A stretch of DNA of 64,000 nucleotides from Shewanella loihica PV-4 (GCF_000016065.1 NC_009092.1:1798001-1862000); one strand, 5' to 3'; shown: positions 29,392 to 38,593, numbered from the stretch's first letter. The notes: generated by a model from the letters alone, not told the origin. Made by a program: numbers and translations.

Positions 29392-30351
29392 ATGAACAAT
29401 CAACAAGCGTTAAATAAAGTCGAACTGGTAACGATCGACGAGGATAACCTCGGCCAGCGAATCGATAATTTTCTGGTCACTAAACTGAAAGGCGTCCCTA
29501 AGAGCATGATCTACCGTATCGTGCGTAAGGGCGAGGTGCGCGTCAATAAGAAGCGGATCAAGCCCGAATATAAGCTGCAAGACGGTGATATAGTGCGAAT
29601 CCCGCCTGTTCGCGTCTCCGCAAGCGAGGACAAGCCAGGCCCAAGTGCCAAGTTGACTAAGGTGTCGCAGCTCGAGGGGCGTATCCTGTTTGAAGACAAG
29701 GCCATCATAGTGCTTAACAAGCCCGCGGGCATTGCGGTTCATGGGGGCAGTGGCGTGGATTTCGGTGTGATTGAGGCGATGCGCTCGCTCAGACCGCAGC
29801 AGAAGTTTCTCGAACTGGTTCACCGCTTGGATAAGGAAACCTCGGGCGTCTTGTTGATCGCCAAGAAGCGCCGCGCGCTTAAACACCTGCACGATCAGCT
29901 GCGTTACAAGAAGATGCAGAAGGACTACATGGCCTTGGTTCGTGGAGAGTGGCAAAACCATGACAAGGTGATCAATGCGCCGCTGTTGAAACTCACCCTT
30001 AAATCGGGCGAGCGTATCGTGCGGGTCAACCAGGAGGGTAAACCCTCGGAAACCCGTTTTAAGATAATGCAGCGTTATCAAGGTGCCACCCTGGTGCAGG
30101 CCAGTCCGGTTACCGGACGTACCCATCAGATCCGTGTGCATTGCCAGTATGCCGGTCACCCCATCGCCTGTGACGAGAAATACAGCGAGCAGAAGTTCGA
30201 TGATGCCATGCGCGAGTTGGGCCTCAATCGTCTCTTTCTCCATGCCGCCCAGCTGAAATTTACCCATCCGGTATCGGAAGAGGTGATGCAGGTGAAGGCG
30301 CCACTGGATAAGGCACTACAAGACTTGTTGAATAAATTGGATAAGGCATGA
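29392..30351 (+). CDS. rluC: 23S rRNA pseudouridine synthase RluC
   Basis: Makes pseudouridines 955, 2504 and 2580 of 23S rRNA (E. coli numbering). The 319-residue protein has an N-terminal S4 RNA-binding domain (residues 20-80) and the RluA-family catalytic motif LVHRLDKETSGVLLIAKK (about residues 140-157, Asp catalytic). The frame opens at 29362, but the ATG at 29392 (MNNQQALNKVEL) has a fair AAGG upstream and the expected N-terminus. It overlaps the HAD gene by four bases and is divergent from rne as in E. coli. Confidence 0.95.
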   Translation: MNNQQALNKVELVTIDEDNLGQRIDNFLVTKLKGVPKSMIYRIVRKGEVRVNKKRIKPEYKLQDGDIVRIPPVRVSASEDKPGPSAKLTKVSQLEGRILFEDKAIIVLNKPAGIAVHGGSGVDFGVIEAMRSLRPQQKFLELVHRLDKETSGVLLIAKKRRALKHLHDQLRYKKMQKDYMALVRGEWQNHDKVINAPLLKLTLKSGERIVRVNQEGKPSETRFKIMQRYQGATLVQASPVTGRTHQIRVHCQYAGHPIACDEKYSEQKFDDAMRELGLNRLFLHAAQLKFTHPVSEEVMQVKAPLDKALQDLLNKLDKA

Positions 30352-31007
30352 AACGTTACGATTTAGTGATATTCGACTGGGATGGCACCCTGATGGACTC
30401 GGTCAGCAAAATAGTGGCCTGCATGCAGCAGACCGCCAGGGAGCTGAGCATGATGGTGCCGAGCGAGCAAGCAATTCGCGACATCATAGGTCTGTCGATG
30501 AATGAAGCGCTAAATGTGCTTCACCCCAGCGCCTGCGAGCAGACCCGTCAGAATATGGTTAGCGTGTATCGCCAGCAGTATCTGCAGCTTAATCAAACGC
30601 CGAGCCCAGTATTTGACGGCGCCGAGCAGCTGCTCCTGTCTCTCAAGGCGTCTGGGCATCAACTGGCAGTGGCCACCGGCAAGGCCCGCGCCGGGTTAGA
30701 CAGGGTGCTCAATGAGACAGGTTTTCATCAGCACTTTGTGGCCAGTCGCTGCGCCGATGAAGCCAAGAGTAAGCCTCACCCGCAGATGCTGCACGAACTG
30801 CTCTCACTGCTCGATGTTGTTCCCGAGAAGGCGGTGATGATTGGCGACTCGGTGCACGATCTCAACATGGCCAGCAATGCGGGAATCGATGGTATAGGAG
30901 TGAGTTATGGCGCCCATTCTGCGTTGAAGTTGCAAGAGGCCAACCCTGTCGCCATCGCCGAGCATCCGCTGGCGCTGCTACCACTCATCACTGGCGAGCC
31001 TCATTAA
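30348..31007 (+). CDS. HAD-IA family phosphatase (phosphoglycolate phosphatase-like)
   Basis: A 219-residue HAD hydrolase. Motif I is FDWDGTLMDS (residues 9-18) with the nucleophile and acid Asp pair, motif II is VATGKARAG, and motif III/IV are KPHP and MIGDSVHDLNMA. A helical C1 cap separates motifs I and II. The substrate cannot be told from sequence; Gph- or PpaX-like activity is possible. It is coupled to rluC by an ATGA overlap, and its 3' end overlaps the convergent GGDEF gene by 20 bases. Confidence 0.92.
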   Translation: MKRYDLVIFDWDGTLMDSVSKIVACMQQTARELSMMVPSEQAIRDIIGLSMNEALNVLHPSACEQTRQNMVSVYRQQYLQLNQTPSPVFDGAEQLLLSLKASGHQLAVATGKARAGLDRVLNETGFHQHFVASRCADEAKSKPHPQMLHELLSLLDVVPEKAVMIGDSVHDLNMASNAGIDGIGVSYGAHSALKLQEANPVAIAEHPLALLPLITGEPH

Positions 31008-32361
31008 GCCGCTTACGGCGCTTGTTGCGGTACATTGATTTGTCCGCCAGACAGATAAGCGCCGAGACATCTCTCTGATCCGGCTCGACCCAGTGACAGC
31101 CGATACTGGCTGCGAGCCTAAGATGATCTCCCTCATGCCTAATGCCGTCGTCGAGCATCTGATTCAAGCTTAGGCAGAGTGTGGAGAGCGCGCGGCTTTT
31201 GTCGCTCTCATTTTGAGCGTCGAAGCTATGCAAAATGATAAACTCATCGCCGCCGATCCGCGCCACCATCTCAGCCTCGGGGCAGACCTTCCTTAAGATC
31301 TCGGCAACTTTCTGCAGTACCTTGTCACCAACCAGGTGGTTGTAGTTGTCGTTAATTAGCTTGAAATCATCCAGATCCAGATAGAGCACGGCGAGTTCTG
31401 CTTGGCTTTGGGGTTGGCTAGAGAGCATCTCGGCGAAGTGATTAAACAACGCCAGACGATTAGGCAGCTGGGTCAGCGAGTCATGAAAGGCCAGATATTC
31501 GCTTTGCTCTTTTGCCTTATGCAGCTCGGTAATGTTATGAGCCGAGACTATGACCCCGCTTATCTGACCATTTTCATCCTGGTGCGGATTGTGGTGGACG
31601 TTGAGGTATTGCGGCTCAGACACAGAAGGGGGATGGATGCGGGTCTGGGTGTTTATCGACTCTCCCGCGAAGGATCTGTCTAGCAGTGGCTTAAGGTGGG
31701 TCTCGAATATCGCCTTGCCGTGGATCTCGCTGGCATGCTTGCCGATGATCTCACTCGCATCACAGTTAAGCAGGTGCTCATAGCCTTTAGACACCACATG
31801 GTAGCGATAGTCGAGGCCGACGAAGGACATCATGTGGTGGGTCGATGCGATCATCTCCTTGTGCACCGACAATTCCCTCGACATCAGCAGGCGCTTGTAC
31901 TCGATACCGATCCGCTGGGCGAGTAGCCGGAAAAACTCCCTCGACTTAGTGTTTTCCCGCTGGGGGAGGGTATCCATGACCAAGATATGCCCAATCGGGC
32001 CGCCTTCGTCGTCCAGGATCAATTCGGCCTGGTAGCTGACCGCGCCGAGATCTTTGATGAGCTGAAAGTCGGGAAAGCGCTGCTGCAGATCATTTGCATA
32101 CAAGAGATGGGTATTGGGGTAGCGCATCTGATAGATGGCTTCACAGGGGGAGCCCATAAGATCAAATTCAAACCCGGGAATGGTTTGTTTCACGTCGCAA
32201 AAGGCGACCACCTCTATTTTCCCGCGATGAATCGAGGGGCGGGCGAAGGCCGCCCAGCGACACTGAGTCACCAGCGCGAGTGCTTTTAGGGCTCGCTGAA
32301 AAAATCGCTCGTCGATACAGGGGGCGGCGAGCAAGGCAAGCGCTTCTTCGAGATCGGTCAT
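30988..32361 (-). CDS. Diguanylate cyclase with GAF-like and PAS sensor domains
   Basis: A 457-residue soluble c-di-GMP synthase. Residues about 15-155 resemble a GAF sensor, about 165-285 a PAS domain (FVGLDYRYHVVSKGYEHLL, NITELHKAKEQSEY linker), and about 295-450 GGDEF. The signature is RIGGDEFIIL (GGDEF at residues 370-374), so it should be active. The inhibitory I-site RxxD is replaced by PEAE five residues upstream. I see no membrane segment. It overlaps the HAD gene at its 3' end. Confidence 0.93.
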   Translation of the reverse strand: MTDLEEALALLAAPCIDERFFQRALKALALVTQCRWAAFARPSIHRGKIEVVAFCDVKQTIPGFEFDLMGSPCEAIYQMRYPNTHLLYANDLQQRFPDFQLIKDLGAVSYQAELILDDEGGPIGHILVMDTLPQRENTKSREFFRLLAQRIGIEYKRLLMSRELSVHKEMIASTHHMMSFVGLDYRYHVVSKGYEHLLNCDASEIIGKHASEIHGKAIFETHLKPLLDRSFAGESINTQTRIHPPSVSEPQYLNVHHNPHQDENGQISGVIVSAHNITELHKAKEQSEYLAFHDSLTQLPNRLALFNHFAEMLSSQPQSQAELAVLYLDLDDFKLINDNYNHLVGDKVLQKVAEILRKVCPEAEMVARIGGDEFIILHSFDAQNESDKSRALSTLCLSLNQMLDDGIRHEGDHLRLAASIGCHWVEPDQRDVSALICLADKSMYRNKRRKRLNEARQ

Positions 32362-32704
32362 AATAACTAACCACCCAAATGCAATTGACTTCCTTGTCGC
32401 TAAGTTATTGGCGTATGAAAATCTTAAACTTCAAAGTAGCTAGTTTTTATCCGTTTGTGAAGCCTGGATTCAGTGAATAAAACTAAACATGCTTAATTGT
32501 GTGGAGCGAATGCCTGGTTGCGGGCTGCGGTATGGCCTTGCGAAGGCCTTTATCCTGGATTCGAATCTGCCAACCGTGGTGAAACCGGTTGGCACATACG
32601 TTCTGATGAATAAGTACTGGTGAATATCTACTTGTGAACAAGTAGGTGAATAGTGCTAGTGATTAAGGTCTGACGATTCACTATCAGCTATTAGCGGATA
32701 ACCT
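32362..32704. other. Intergenic region with several short palindromes
   Basis: A 343-base gap between the GGDEF gene start and the maf stop. It holds three perfect hairpins: GGCCTT/AAGGCC at 32534-32549, GCCAACCG/CGGTTGGC at 32569-32593 and CTACTTGT/ACAAGTAG at 32628-32645. None has a strong T-run. They may include the maf transcript end. I see no ORF or RNA gene I can support. Confidence 0.5.
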
Positions 32705-33301
32705 TTATTTCTGCGCCGGCGCCAAGATGTCCACCCCTTGCTTAAGCAACATCTGGGTGAGGGCGATAAGAGGCAAGCCAACCAGGGTGTTGGGGTCCCG
32801 TCCCTCGAGGCGCTCAAATAGAGCGATGCCCAGGCCTTCAGATTTGAAGCTGCCCGCGCAGTAGAGCGGCTGCTCGGTGTCGACATAATACTGGATCTGT
32901 TCAGTCGTTAGCGCCCTGAAGTGTACGATGAAGGGCTCGCAGATCACCTCGTACGTCTCATCGGCCACGTTAAACAGGGCTAGGCCGGTATAGAAGGTGA
33001 TGGATTTACCTGAGACGCGCTCGAGTTGTGCAATGGCGTTGGCACGAGTCAGCGGCTTACCTATGATGTCGCCATCGACCACGGCGACTTGATCTGAGCC
33101 TATAACGAGACCGCTCTGACGGCCCTGTGCACCCGCCTTGGCCTTGGCTAATGCCAGGCGGGTTACCAGTTGCTGAGCCGATTCGCCCGCAATCGGGGTC
33201 TCATCGACCTCAGGGGCGCAGGTGTCAAACTCGATAGCGAGTTTTTGAAGCAAAGACTGACGAAATACCGAGGTGGAGGCGAGTATGATAGCCGGGGTCA
33301 T
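32705..33301 (-). CDS. Maf-family nucleotide pyrophosphatase (YceF-type, m7GTP-preferring)
   Basis: A house-cleaning nucleotide pyrophosphatase, 198 aa. Maf signatures: N-terminal [22 protein letters not shown] near residue 30, and [16 protein letters not shown] near residue 68. It aligns with E. coli YceF, which removes 7-methyl-GTP, and sits divergent from yceD as in E. coli. The ATG is preceded by AAGG seven bases upstream; immediately beyond that begins a six-copy heptanucleotide tract. Confidence 0.93.
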   Translation of the reverse strand: MTPAIILASTSVFRQSLLQKLAIEFDTCAPEVDETPIAGESAQQLVTRLALAKAKAGAQGRQSGLVIGSDQVAVVDGDIIGKPLTRANAIAQLERVSGKSITFYTGLALFNVADETYEVICEPFIVHFRALTTEQIQYYVDTEQPLYCAGSFKSEGLGIALFERLEGRDPNTLVGLPLIALTQMLLKQGVDILAPAQK

Positions 33302-33312
33302 GGTTTAACCTT

Positions 33313-33354
33313 GTTATCTGTTATCTGTTATCTGTTATCTGTTATCTGTTATCT
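33313..33354. repeat. Heptanucleotide microsatellite, six perfect copies of GTTATCT
   Basis: Six exact head-to-tail copies of a 7-base unit begin 11 bases upstream of the maf start codon (minus strand reads AGATAAC repeats). The tract lies in the predicted maf leader, next to the ribosome-binding site. Confidence 0.95.
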
Positions 33355-33693
33355 ATTGCGGAGCAAAGCTTTATGTAAGTGGCGGCTATAATAAGCCATC
33401 TTGGGTAAAAATGCAGAATAGAGTCGTGTAGAAGACGAGATGGGCGAGTATAGTTTTCACGCAGTAGGCACAAAAATGAATGCATGCTTAGACCGACAAG
33501 CAAGGTGCGGACTATATTTAGGCAAGGGTAATAAAAAGAGGCGACTAAGGCCGCGCGAATGCTTCTATTTTAAGCGTGCGGGGCTTGAGTATCCATTGGC
33601 CCTTGGGTAAAATTTTCACTCCAACAATTTTTGAATTATTGATGGGTTTTATCGCTTTCGTTAACGGGATCGATAAAGGAGATAAATTTTCCT

Positions 33694-33720
33694 TTGACTC
33701 AAGGTAATTCAAACTATAAT
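33694..33720 (+). promoter_or_regulatory. Promoter for yceD-rpmF-plsX-fab genes
   Basis: TTGACT and a perfect TATAAT separated by 15 bases. The expected transcription start, about seven bases past the -10, lies only about five bases from the yceD ATG. Confidence 0.65.
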
Positions 33721-33731
33721 ATGCGCGCCTT

Positions 33732-34256
33732 ATGCAAACAGTAAAGATACCGGTTTCAATTGATCCTATACGCGCAGCGGCCAGCAAGCTTTCTTATGAA
33801 GGCATTGTACCCGGTGTGCAGCTAAAGCGATTAAATGAGTTATGTGCCGGCGACTGTTCCGATGTGGCAGTGTCGCTTGAATGTGGTGTAGATATACAGG
33901 GGATAGTCTACCTGAAAGGGAAGGCTGTGACGGAGCTCACTCTGATATGTCAACGTTGCATGACGCTTTTTACCACTGAGGTTACGGTCGACTTTTGTTT
34001 TAGCCCTTGCGGGTCTGAGGCAGAAATCGATGAGCTCCCGGATGCGTATGACCCTATTGAGTGCAATGAGATAGGTGAGATTCGTCTGCATCAATTGATT
34101 GAAGATGAATTGATAGTAGCTATGCCTTTGATCCCGATGCATGCAGAAGAAAGCTGCAGCAAAGGCGATCAAGATGTAGTAGTAGGCGAGATTGAACCCG
34201 CTCAAGAGGAGCGTCCAAATCCGTTTGCAGTGTTAGAAAAACTGAAGAGCAAGTAA
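33732..34256 (+). CDS. yceD: YceD/DUF177 family protein, 23S rRNA accumulation protein
   Basis: A 174-residue DUF177 protein. In E. coli the homologue is needed for normal 23S rRNA levels. The family core ICQRCM (zinc-ribbon-like cysteine pair, about residue 74) and the acidic IDELPDAYDPIE segment are clear. There is no Shine-Dalgarno, and a strong promoter ends 11 bases before the ATG, so translation may be near-leaderless. It heads the cluster yceD-rpmF-plsX-fabH. Confidence 0.92.
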   Translation: MQTVKIPVSIDPIRAAASKLSYEGIVPGVQLKRLNELCAGDCSDVAVSLECGVDIQGIVYLKGKAVTELTLICQRCMTLFTTEVTVDFCFSPCGSEAEIDELPDAYDPIECNEIGEIRLHQLIEDELIVAMPLIPMHAEESCSKGDQDVVVGEIEPAQEERPNPFAVLEKLKSK

Positions 34257-34273
34257 TCTAGGAGACAGGTCAA

Positions 34274-34444
34274 ATGGCTGTACAACAGAATAAAAAATCT
34301 CGTTCAAAGCGCGGTATGCGCCGTTCACACGACGCGTTGAGCACTGCTCAACTGTCAGTTGATGCAACGAGTGGTGAACTGCACCGTCGTCACAACGTGA
34401 CTGCAGACGGTTACTACCGTGGTCAAAAGGTTATCAACAAGTAA
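34274..34444 (+). CDS. rpmF: 50S ribosomal protein L32
   Basis: A 56-residue basic protein translated directly from the sequence: [20 protein letters not shown] at the start and [10 protein letters not shown] at the end, matching L32. GGAGACAGG precedes the ATG. It lies 17 bases after yceD and before plsX, the conserved yceD-rpmF-plsX order linking ribosome and lipid synthesis. Confidence 0.97.
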   Translation: MAVQQNKKSRSKRGMRRSHDALSTAQLSVDATSGELHRRHNVTADGYYRGQKVINK

Positions 34445-34458
34445 TCTGTTGATTGCCG

Positions 34459-35487
34459 ATGACTAATCTGACGCTTGCGTTAGATGCGATGGGGGGCGAC
34501 TTTGGCCCCCGCATCACAGTGCCTGCAACCCTGCAGGCACTTCGCTTATATCCCTTCTTACACGTCATCATGGTGGGTGACAGGTCGCAAATCGAACCTC
34601 TGCTAAGCCACCTTGAATCTGATTTACTCTCGCGTATTGAACTCGTGCACACCACAGAAGTGGTGAAGATGTGCGATCGCCCCGTGCATGCGCTGCGCAA
34701 CTGCAAGCAAAGTTCTATGCGTCTGGCGATCGAGCTGGTACGAGACAAGAAGGCTCAGGCCTGTTTAAGCGCGGGTAATACCGGGGCCCTGATGGCCATC
34801 TCCAAGGTGTTGCTCAAGACGCTTCCCGGCATAGATAGACCCGCCCTAGTTAGCTGCTTACCCGCGGTCAATCATAAACCCGTGTATCTGCTGGATCTCG
34901 GTGCCAACGTCTCCTGCTGCTCGGAAACCCTGTTTCAGTTTGCGGTGATGGGCTCGGTTCTGTGCGAGGCCGTGGATAAGAATCCTGCCCCTAAGGTGGC
35001 CCTGCTTAACGTGGGCATCGAAGAGATCAAGGGTAACGATCAGGTACAGCAGGCGGGACAATTACTGCAACAGAGCCCGCAGCTCAATTACGCCGGATTT
35101 ATCGAAGGCGATGATATCTATTCGGGTAATGTCGACGTCATCGTCTGTGACGGTTTTGTTGGCAACATTACCCTGAAAACCTCAGAGGGGATAGCAAGGC
35201 TCCTCGTCCATCAGTTGAAGAAAGGCTTAACTCAAGGCTTTTTCGTACGATTACTGGCCAAGTTAATCGCCCCGCGCATTAATAGTGTTTTAAATCAGAT
35301 GAACCCCGACCACTATAACGGAGCAAGTCTGATAGGATTGCGCGGAATTGTAGTAAAAAGTCATGGAAGTGCGGATGAATCTGCCTATTTACAAGCAATT
35401 AGTTTGGCAGTGACCGAAGCACAACGTCGACTCCCCAAGATGATCGAAGAGCGTCTTGAGTCGATCCTTTTAGACATAAATAACTGA
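34459..35487 (+). CDS. plsX: Phosphate acyltransferase PlsX
   Basis: Converts acyl-ACP to acyl phosphate for phospholipid synthesis. The 342-residue protein has the N-terminal [12 protein letters not shown] and [12 protein letters not shown] motifs. A TTG at 34453 is in frame, but the ATG at 34459 (MTNLTLALD) matches the E. coli N-terminus. No strong ribosome-binding site is visible, suggesting coupling to rpmF, whose stop is 14 bases away. fabH follows after nine bases. Confidence 0.96.
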   Translation: MTNLTLALDAMGGDFGPRITVPATLQALRLYPFLHVIMVGDRSQIEPLLSHLESDLLSRIELVHTTEVVKMCDRPVHALRNCKQSSMRLAIELVRDKKAQACLSAGNTGALMAISKVLLKTLPGIDRPALVSCLPAVNHKPVYLLDLGANVSCCSETLFQFAVMGSVLCEAVDKNPAPKVALLNVGIEEIKGNDQVQQAGQLLQQSPQLNYAGFIEGDDIYSGNVDVIVCDGFVGNITLKTSEGIARLLVHQLKKGLTQGFFVRLLAKLIAPRINSVLNQMNPDHYNGASLIGLRGIVVKSHGSADESAYLQAISLAVTEAQRRLPKMIEERLESILLDINN

Positions 35488-35496
35488 TATCTCCTT

Positions 35497-36456
35497 ATGC
35501 ATACAAAAATTCTCGGAACTGGTAGTTATTTGCCAGCGCAAGTCCGTAGCAATCAAGATCTGGAAAAGATGGTGGATACCAGTGACCAGTGGATTGTTGA
35601 ACGTACCGGTATTTCAGAGCGCAGAATAGCCGCCGAAGACGAATCAGTATCAACCATGGGTTACGCCGCCGCTGTGCGCGCCCTGGAAATGGCTGGGGTA
35701 GACCCTAGCGAGCTGGATATGATCGTATGCGGCACCACGAGCGCCAATAACGCCTTTCCTGCCGCGGCCTGTGAAATTCAAGCGATGCTGGGCGTGCATA
35801 CCATTCCGGCCTTCGATGTCGCCGCCGCCTGCTCAGGCTTTGTCTACGCGTTGTCGGTTGCCGATCAGTTTGTGAAGACGGGCGCGGCCAAGAAAGTCTT
35901 GGTGATTGGCGCCGATGTTCTGTCACGTCTGTGTGAGCCTGAAGATCGCACCACCATCATTTTGTTCGGTGATGGCGCCGGGGCCGCCGTTGTGGGCGCG
36001 TCAGAAGAGCCGGGCATCATCTCGACCCATATCTACGCCGATGGCCGTCAAGGCGATCTGCTCAAATGTTCCTTCCCGCCAAGAGCCAGTGAGTCTTCAG
36101 AGGCCGTCGGCTATATGACGATGAAGGGTAACGACGTCTTCAAAGTCGCCGTGACTCAACTTTCTCATGTGGTCACAGAGACGCTACGTATCAACCAGAT
36201 TGATAAATCTGAGATCGACTGGCTGGTGCCTCACCAGGCGAACTTCCGCATCATCAAGGCGACCGCCAAGAAGCTCGATATGAGCTTGGACAAGGTGGTA
36301 TTGACCCTGGCCAAACATGGTAATACCTCGGCTGCCTCTGTGCCTATCGCCCTGGATGAGGCTGTGCGCGACGGACGTATTCAACGTGGTCAGCTTCTGC
36401 TTCTCGAGGCCTTCGGTGCCGGATTTGCCTGGGGCAGTGCGCTCGTTCGTTTTTAG
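35497..36456 (+). CDS. fabH: 3-oxoacyl-ACP synthase III (KAS III)
   Basis: Starts fatty-acid synthesis by condensing acetyl-CoA with malonyl-ACP. The Cys-His-Asn triad is visible: Cys112 in AAACSGF, His in [10 protein letters not shown] and Asn in KHGNTSAAS. At 319 residues it has the usual length. It lies between plsX and fabD in the conserved cluster. Confidence 0.97.
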   Translation: MHTKILGTGSYLPAQVRSNQDLEKMVDTSDQWIVERTGISERRIAAEDESVSTMGYAAAVRALEMAGVDPSELDMIVCGTTSANNAFPAAACEIQAMLGVHTIPAFDVAAACSGFVYALSVADQFVKTGAAKKVLVIGADVLSRLCEPEDRTTIILFGDGAGAAVVGASEEPGIISTHIYADGRQGDLLKCSFPPRASESSEAVGYMTMKGNDVFKVAVTQLSHVVTETLRINQIDKSEIDWLVPHQANFRIIKATAKKLDMSLDKVVLTLAKHGNTSAASVPIALDEAVRDGRIQRGQLLLLEAFGAGFAWGSALVRF

Positions 36457-36502
36457 TCGATTTTAGTACTAGAATACATTGATTTAGTAAAGGTATATAA
36501 AA

Positions 36503-37429
36503 ATGGAAAAGATTGCTTATGTCTTCCCTGGGCAAGGTTCTCAGGCCGTAGGCATGTTGGCCGACCTGGCGGCGGAACATGACGTCGTCGGTCAAACCTT
36601 CGCCGAAGCGAGCGAAGTGTTAGGCTATGATTTATGGCAACTGGTACAAGAGGGACCAGCTGAGTCTCTGAATCAGACCGATAAGACCCAGCCTGCATTG
36701 CTTACCGCAAGCGTCGCCATCTGGCGCGCGATCCAAGCCACCTCTGCATCTAAGCCAGCCCTGCTTGCCGGCCACAGCCTGGGTGAGTACTCGGCGCTGG
36801 TATGTGCCGGTGTTATCGATTTTAAAGACGCTGTTAAGTTGGTTGAGCTACGTGGTCAGCTGATGCAACAGGCGGTGCCTGCTGGCACTGGCGCCATGTT
36901 TGCGATTATCGGTCTGGATAACGACGGCATCGCTAAAGCCTGTGAAGAGGCGGCCCAGGGTGAGGTGGTTGCACCGGTTAACTTTAACAGCCCTGGTCAA
37001 GTGGTTATCGCCGGTGAGAAGGCGGCGGTTGAGCGTGCGGCGGATGCCTGTAAGGCGGCCGGTGCCAAGATGGCCGTTGCCTTGCCTGTGAGCGTGCCGT
37101 CTCACTGTCAATTGATGAAGCCTGCGGCGGATGAACTGGCCAAGGCGCTGGACGCGCTAAGCTTTAGTGCGCCTAGCATTCCTGTTGTCAACAACGTCGA
37201 TGTCGCTACGCCTGAGTCAGTCGAAGCCATTAAAGATGCCCTAGTGCGTCAGCTTTACTGCCCGGTCAGATGGTCTGAGACCGTTGAGAAGATGGCGGCA
37301 GACGGCGTTAGTCAGCTGGTCGAAGTGGGCCCAGGTAAGGTGCTTACCGGACTGGCGAAAAGAATTAATAAATCGCTGAGCGCGAAAGTGGCAAATGATA
37401 CTGCCTCTGTTGCCGCGCTGAGTGAATAA
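36503..37429 (+). CDS. fabD: Malonyl-CoA:ACP transacylase
   Basis: Loads malonyl groups onto ACP. The 308-residue protein has the catalytic serine in AGHSLGEYSALVCAG (near residue 92), the N-terminal FPGQGSQ oxyanion loop, and the His in VPSHCQLM. fabG starts 10 bases downstream with GGAG. Confidence 0.97.
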   Translation: MEKIAYVFPGQGSQAVGMLADLAAEHDVVGQTFAEASEVLGYDLWQLVQEGPAESLNQTDKTQPALLTASVAIWRAIQATSASKPALLAGHSLGEYSALVCAGVIDFKDAVKLVELRGQLMQQAVPAGTGAMFAIIGLDNDGIAKACEEAAQGEVVAPVNFNSPGQVVIAGEKAAVERAADACKAAGAKMAVALPVSVPSHCQLMKPAADELAKALDALSFSAPSIPVVNNVDVATPESVEAIKDALVRQLYCPVRWSETVEKMAADGVSQLVEVGPGKVLTGLAKRINKSLSAKVANDTASVAALSE

Positions 37430-37439
37430 GGAGTAATAG

Positions 37440-38186
37440 ATGAGTTTCAATCTAGATTTAACCGGCAAGGTTGCCCTGGTAACTGGTGCTAGCCGTGGTA
37501 TTGGCCGTGCGGTCGCCGAAACATTGGTTGAGGCCGGTGCGCTGGTTATCGGCACCGCGACCAGCGAGCGCGGCGCAGCTGCTATCCAGGAATATCTGGG
37601 TGATAAAGGTCATGGATTAGTATTAAATGTCACCGATAGTGAGTCAATTGACCATTTATTTGCCTCGATCAAAGAAAAAGTCGGTGAAGTTGATATTCTG
37701 GTAAACAATGCGGGTATCACGCGCGACAATCTCTTGATGCGTATGAAGGAAGATGAGTGGACGGACATCATAGATACCAACCTGACCTCTCTCTATCGCA
37801 CCTCAAAGCAGGTGTTACGTGCAATGATGAAGAAGCGCAGTGGCCGTATTATTAACATTGGCTCTGTTGTAGGCACAATGGGCAATGCAGGTCAGACAAA
37901 CTATTGCGCAGCTAAGGCTGGTTTGATTGGATTTACAAAATCTCTTGCAAGAGAGGTTGCATCTCGTCAAATAACAGTGAATGCTATTGCTCCTGGGTTT
38001 ATCCAGACCGATATGACGGATGAGCTGACGGAAGAGCAGCAAAAAGGTATTATGTCACAAGTTCCTATGGAAAGACTGGGACAGCCGCAAGAGATTGCAA
38101 ATGCTGTACTGTTTTTAGCATCGGATTCAGCGGCTTACATCACAGGGGAAACTCTGCATGTAAACGGCGGCATGTACATGGTTTAA
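37440..38186 (+). CDS. fabG: 3-oxoacyl-ACP reductase
   Basis: The NADPH-dependent SDR that reduces beta-ketoacyl-ACP. It has the nucleotide loop TGASRGIGRAVAET (residues 15-28), NNAG and the catalytic YCAAK with upstream Ser (IGSVVGTMG). At 248 residues it has the typical length. Codon use in the last third looks more AT-rich than the first, which may reflect local drift. The acpP promoter lies in the 160-base gap behind it. Confidence 0.97.
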   Translation: MSFNLDLTGKVALVTGASRGIGRAVAETLVEAGALVIGTATSERGAAAIQEYLGDKGHGLVLNVTDSESIDHLFASIKEKVGEVDILVNNAGITRDNLLMRMKEDEWTDIIDTNLTSLYRTSKQVLRAMMKKRSGRIINIGSVVGTMGNAGQTNYCAAKAGLIGFTKSLAREVASRQITVNAIAPGFIQTDMTDELTEEQQKGIMSQVPMERLGQPQEIANAVLFLASDSAAYITGETLHVNGGMYMV

Positions 38187-38243
38187 ACGTCGGTTATAAC
38201 AACTGACTGATTTTGATTGATTTTTGGCGTAGACTTACGTAGG

Positions 38244-38264
38244 TTTTGTGGTTAGACCACAAAA
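38244..38264. promoter_or_regulatory. Perfect 9-bp palindrome resembling a FadR operator
   Basis: TTTTGTGGT-TAG-ACCACAAAA. Its core TGGTTAGACCA differs by one base from the FadR core TGGTCNGACCA. It lies seven bases upstream of the -35 of the acpP promoter. It could instead be an mRNA hairpin ending the fabG transcript, but no T-run follows. Confidence 0.45.
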
Positions 38265-38271
38265 GTTAAGC

Positions 38272-38299
38272 TTGCATTGTGTGCCAAATTGAATAAACT
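38272..38299 (+). promoter_or_regulatory. Predicted acpP promoter
   Basis: TTGCAT and TAAACT separated by 16 bases, 47 bases before the acpP ATG. A strong separate acpP promoter is expected, since ACP is made in large excess over FabG. Confidence 0.55.
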
Positions 38300-38346
38300 A
38301 CTCGCAATCTTACGCAAGTGCGTAATTTGAATAGGAAAGAAAACTA

Positions 38347-38580
38347 ATGAGCAACATCGAAGAACGTGTAAAGAAAATCATTATCGAGCAACTGGGCGTT
38401 AAAGAAGAAGACGTAAAACCAGCAGCATCTTTCGTTGACGACCTAGGTGCAGATTCTCTGGACACCGTTGAGTTGGTAATGGCTCTAGAAGAAGAGTTTG
38501 ACACTGAGATCCCTGATGAAGAAGCTGAAAAGATCACTACTGTTCAAGCAGCGATCGATTACGTTTCTAAGAATCAGTAA
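38347..38580 (+). CDS. acpP: Acyl carrier protein
   Basis: A 77-residue, very acidic helical protein; Ser37 in GADSLDTVE carries the phosphopantetheine arm that holds growing acyl chains. It has an AGGAAAG ribosome-binding site. Codon choice is that of a highly expressed gene. A terminator follows, so fabF is likely transcribed partly from its own promoter or by read-through. Confidence 0.98.
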   Translation: MSNIEERVKKIIIEQLGVKEEDVKPAASFVDDLGADSLDTVELVMALEEEFDTEIPDEEAEKITTVQAAIDYVSKNQ

Positions 38581-38593
38581 TACTGAATTCTCT

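Larger units (their letters stand above)
33302..33731. other. Divergent regulatory region between the maf gene and yceD
   Basis: A 430-base gap. It holds a heptanucleotide repeat tract (33313-33354), a plausible minus-strand -10 (TATTAT, 33388-33393) for maf with a weak CTGCAT -35, and the yceD promoter at its right end. The middle (about 33420-33660) shows no supported gene. Confidence 0.5.

Noticed and set aside
32534..32549. Intrinsic terminator GGCCTT/AAGGCC
   Set aside because: It is short and followed by only three T; the orientation fits no nearby transcript end well.
33545..33787. 80-residue minus-strand ORF across the yceD promoter
   Set aside because: It overlaps the strong yceD promoter and the yceD start; no start signals.
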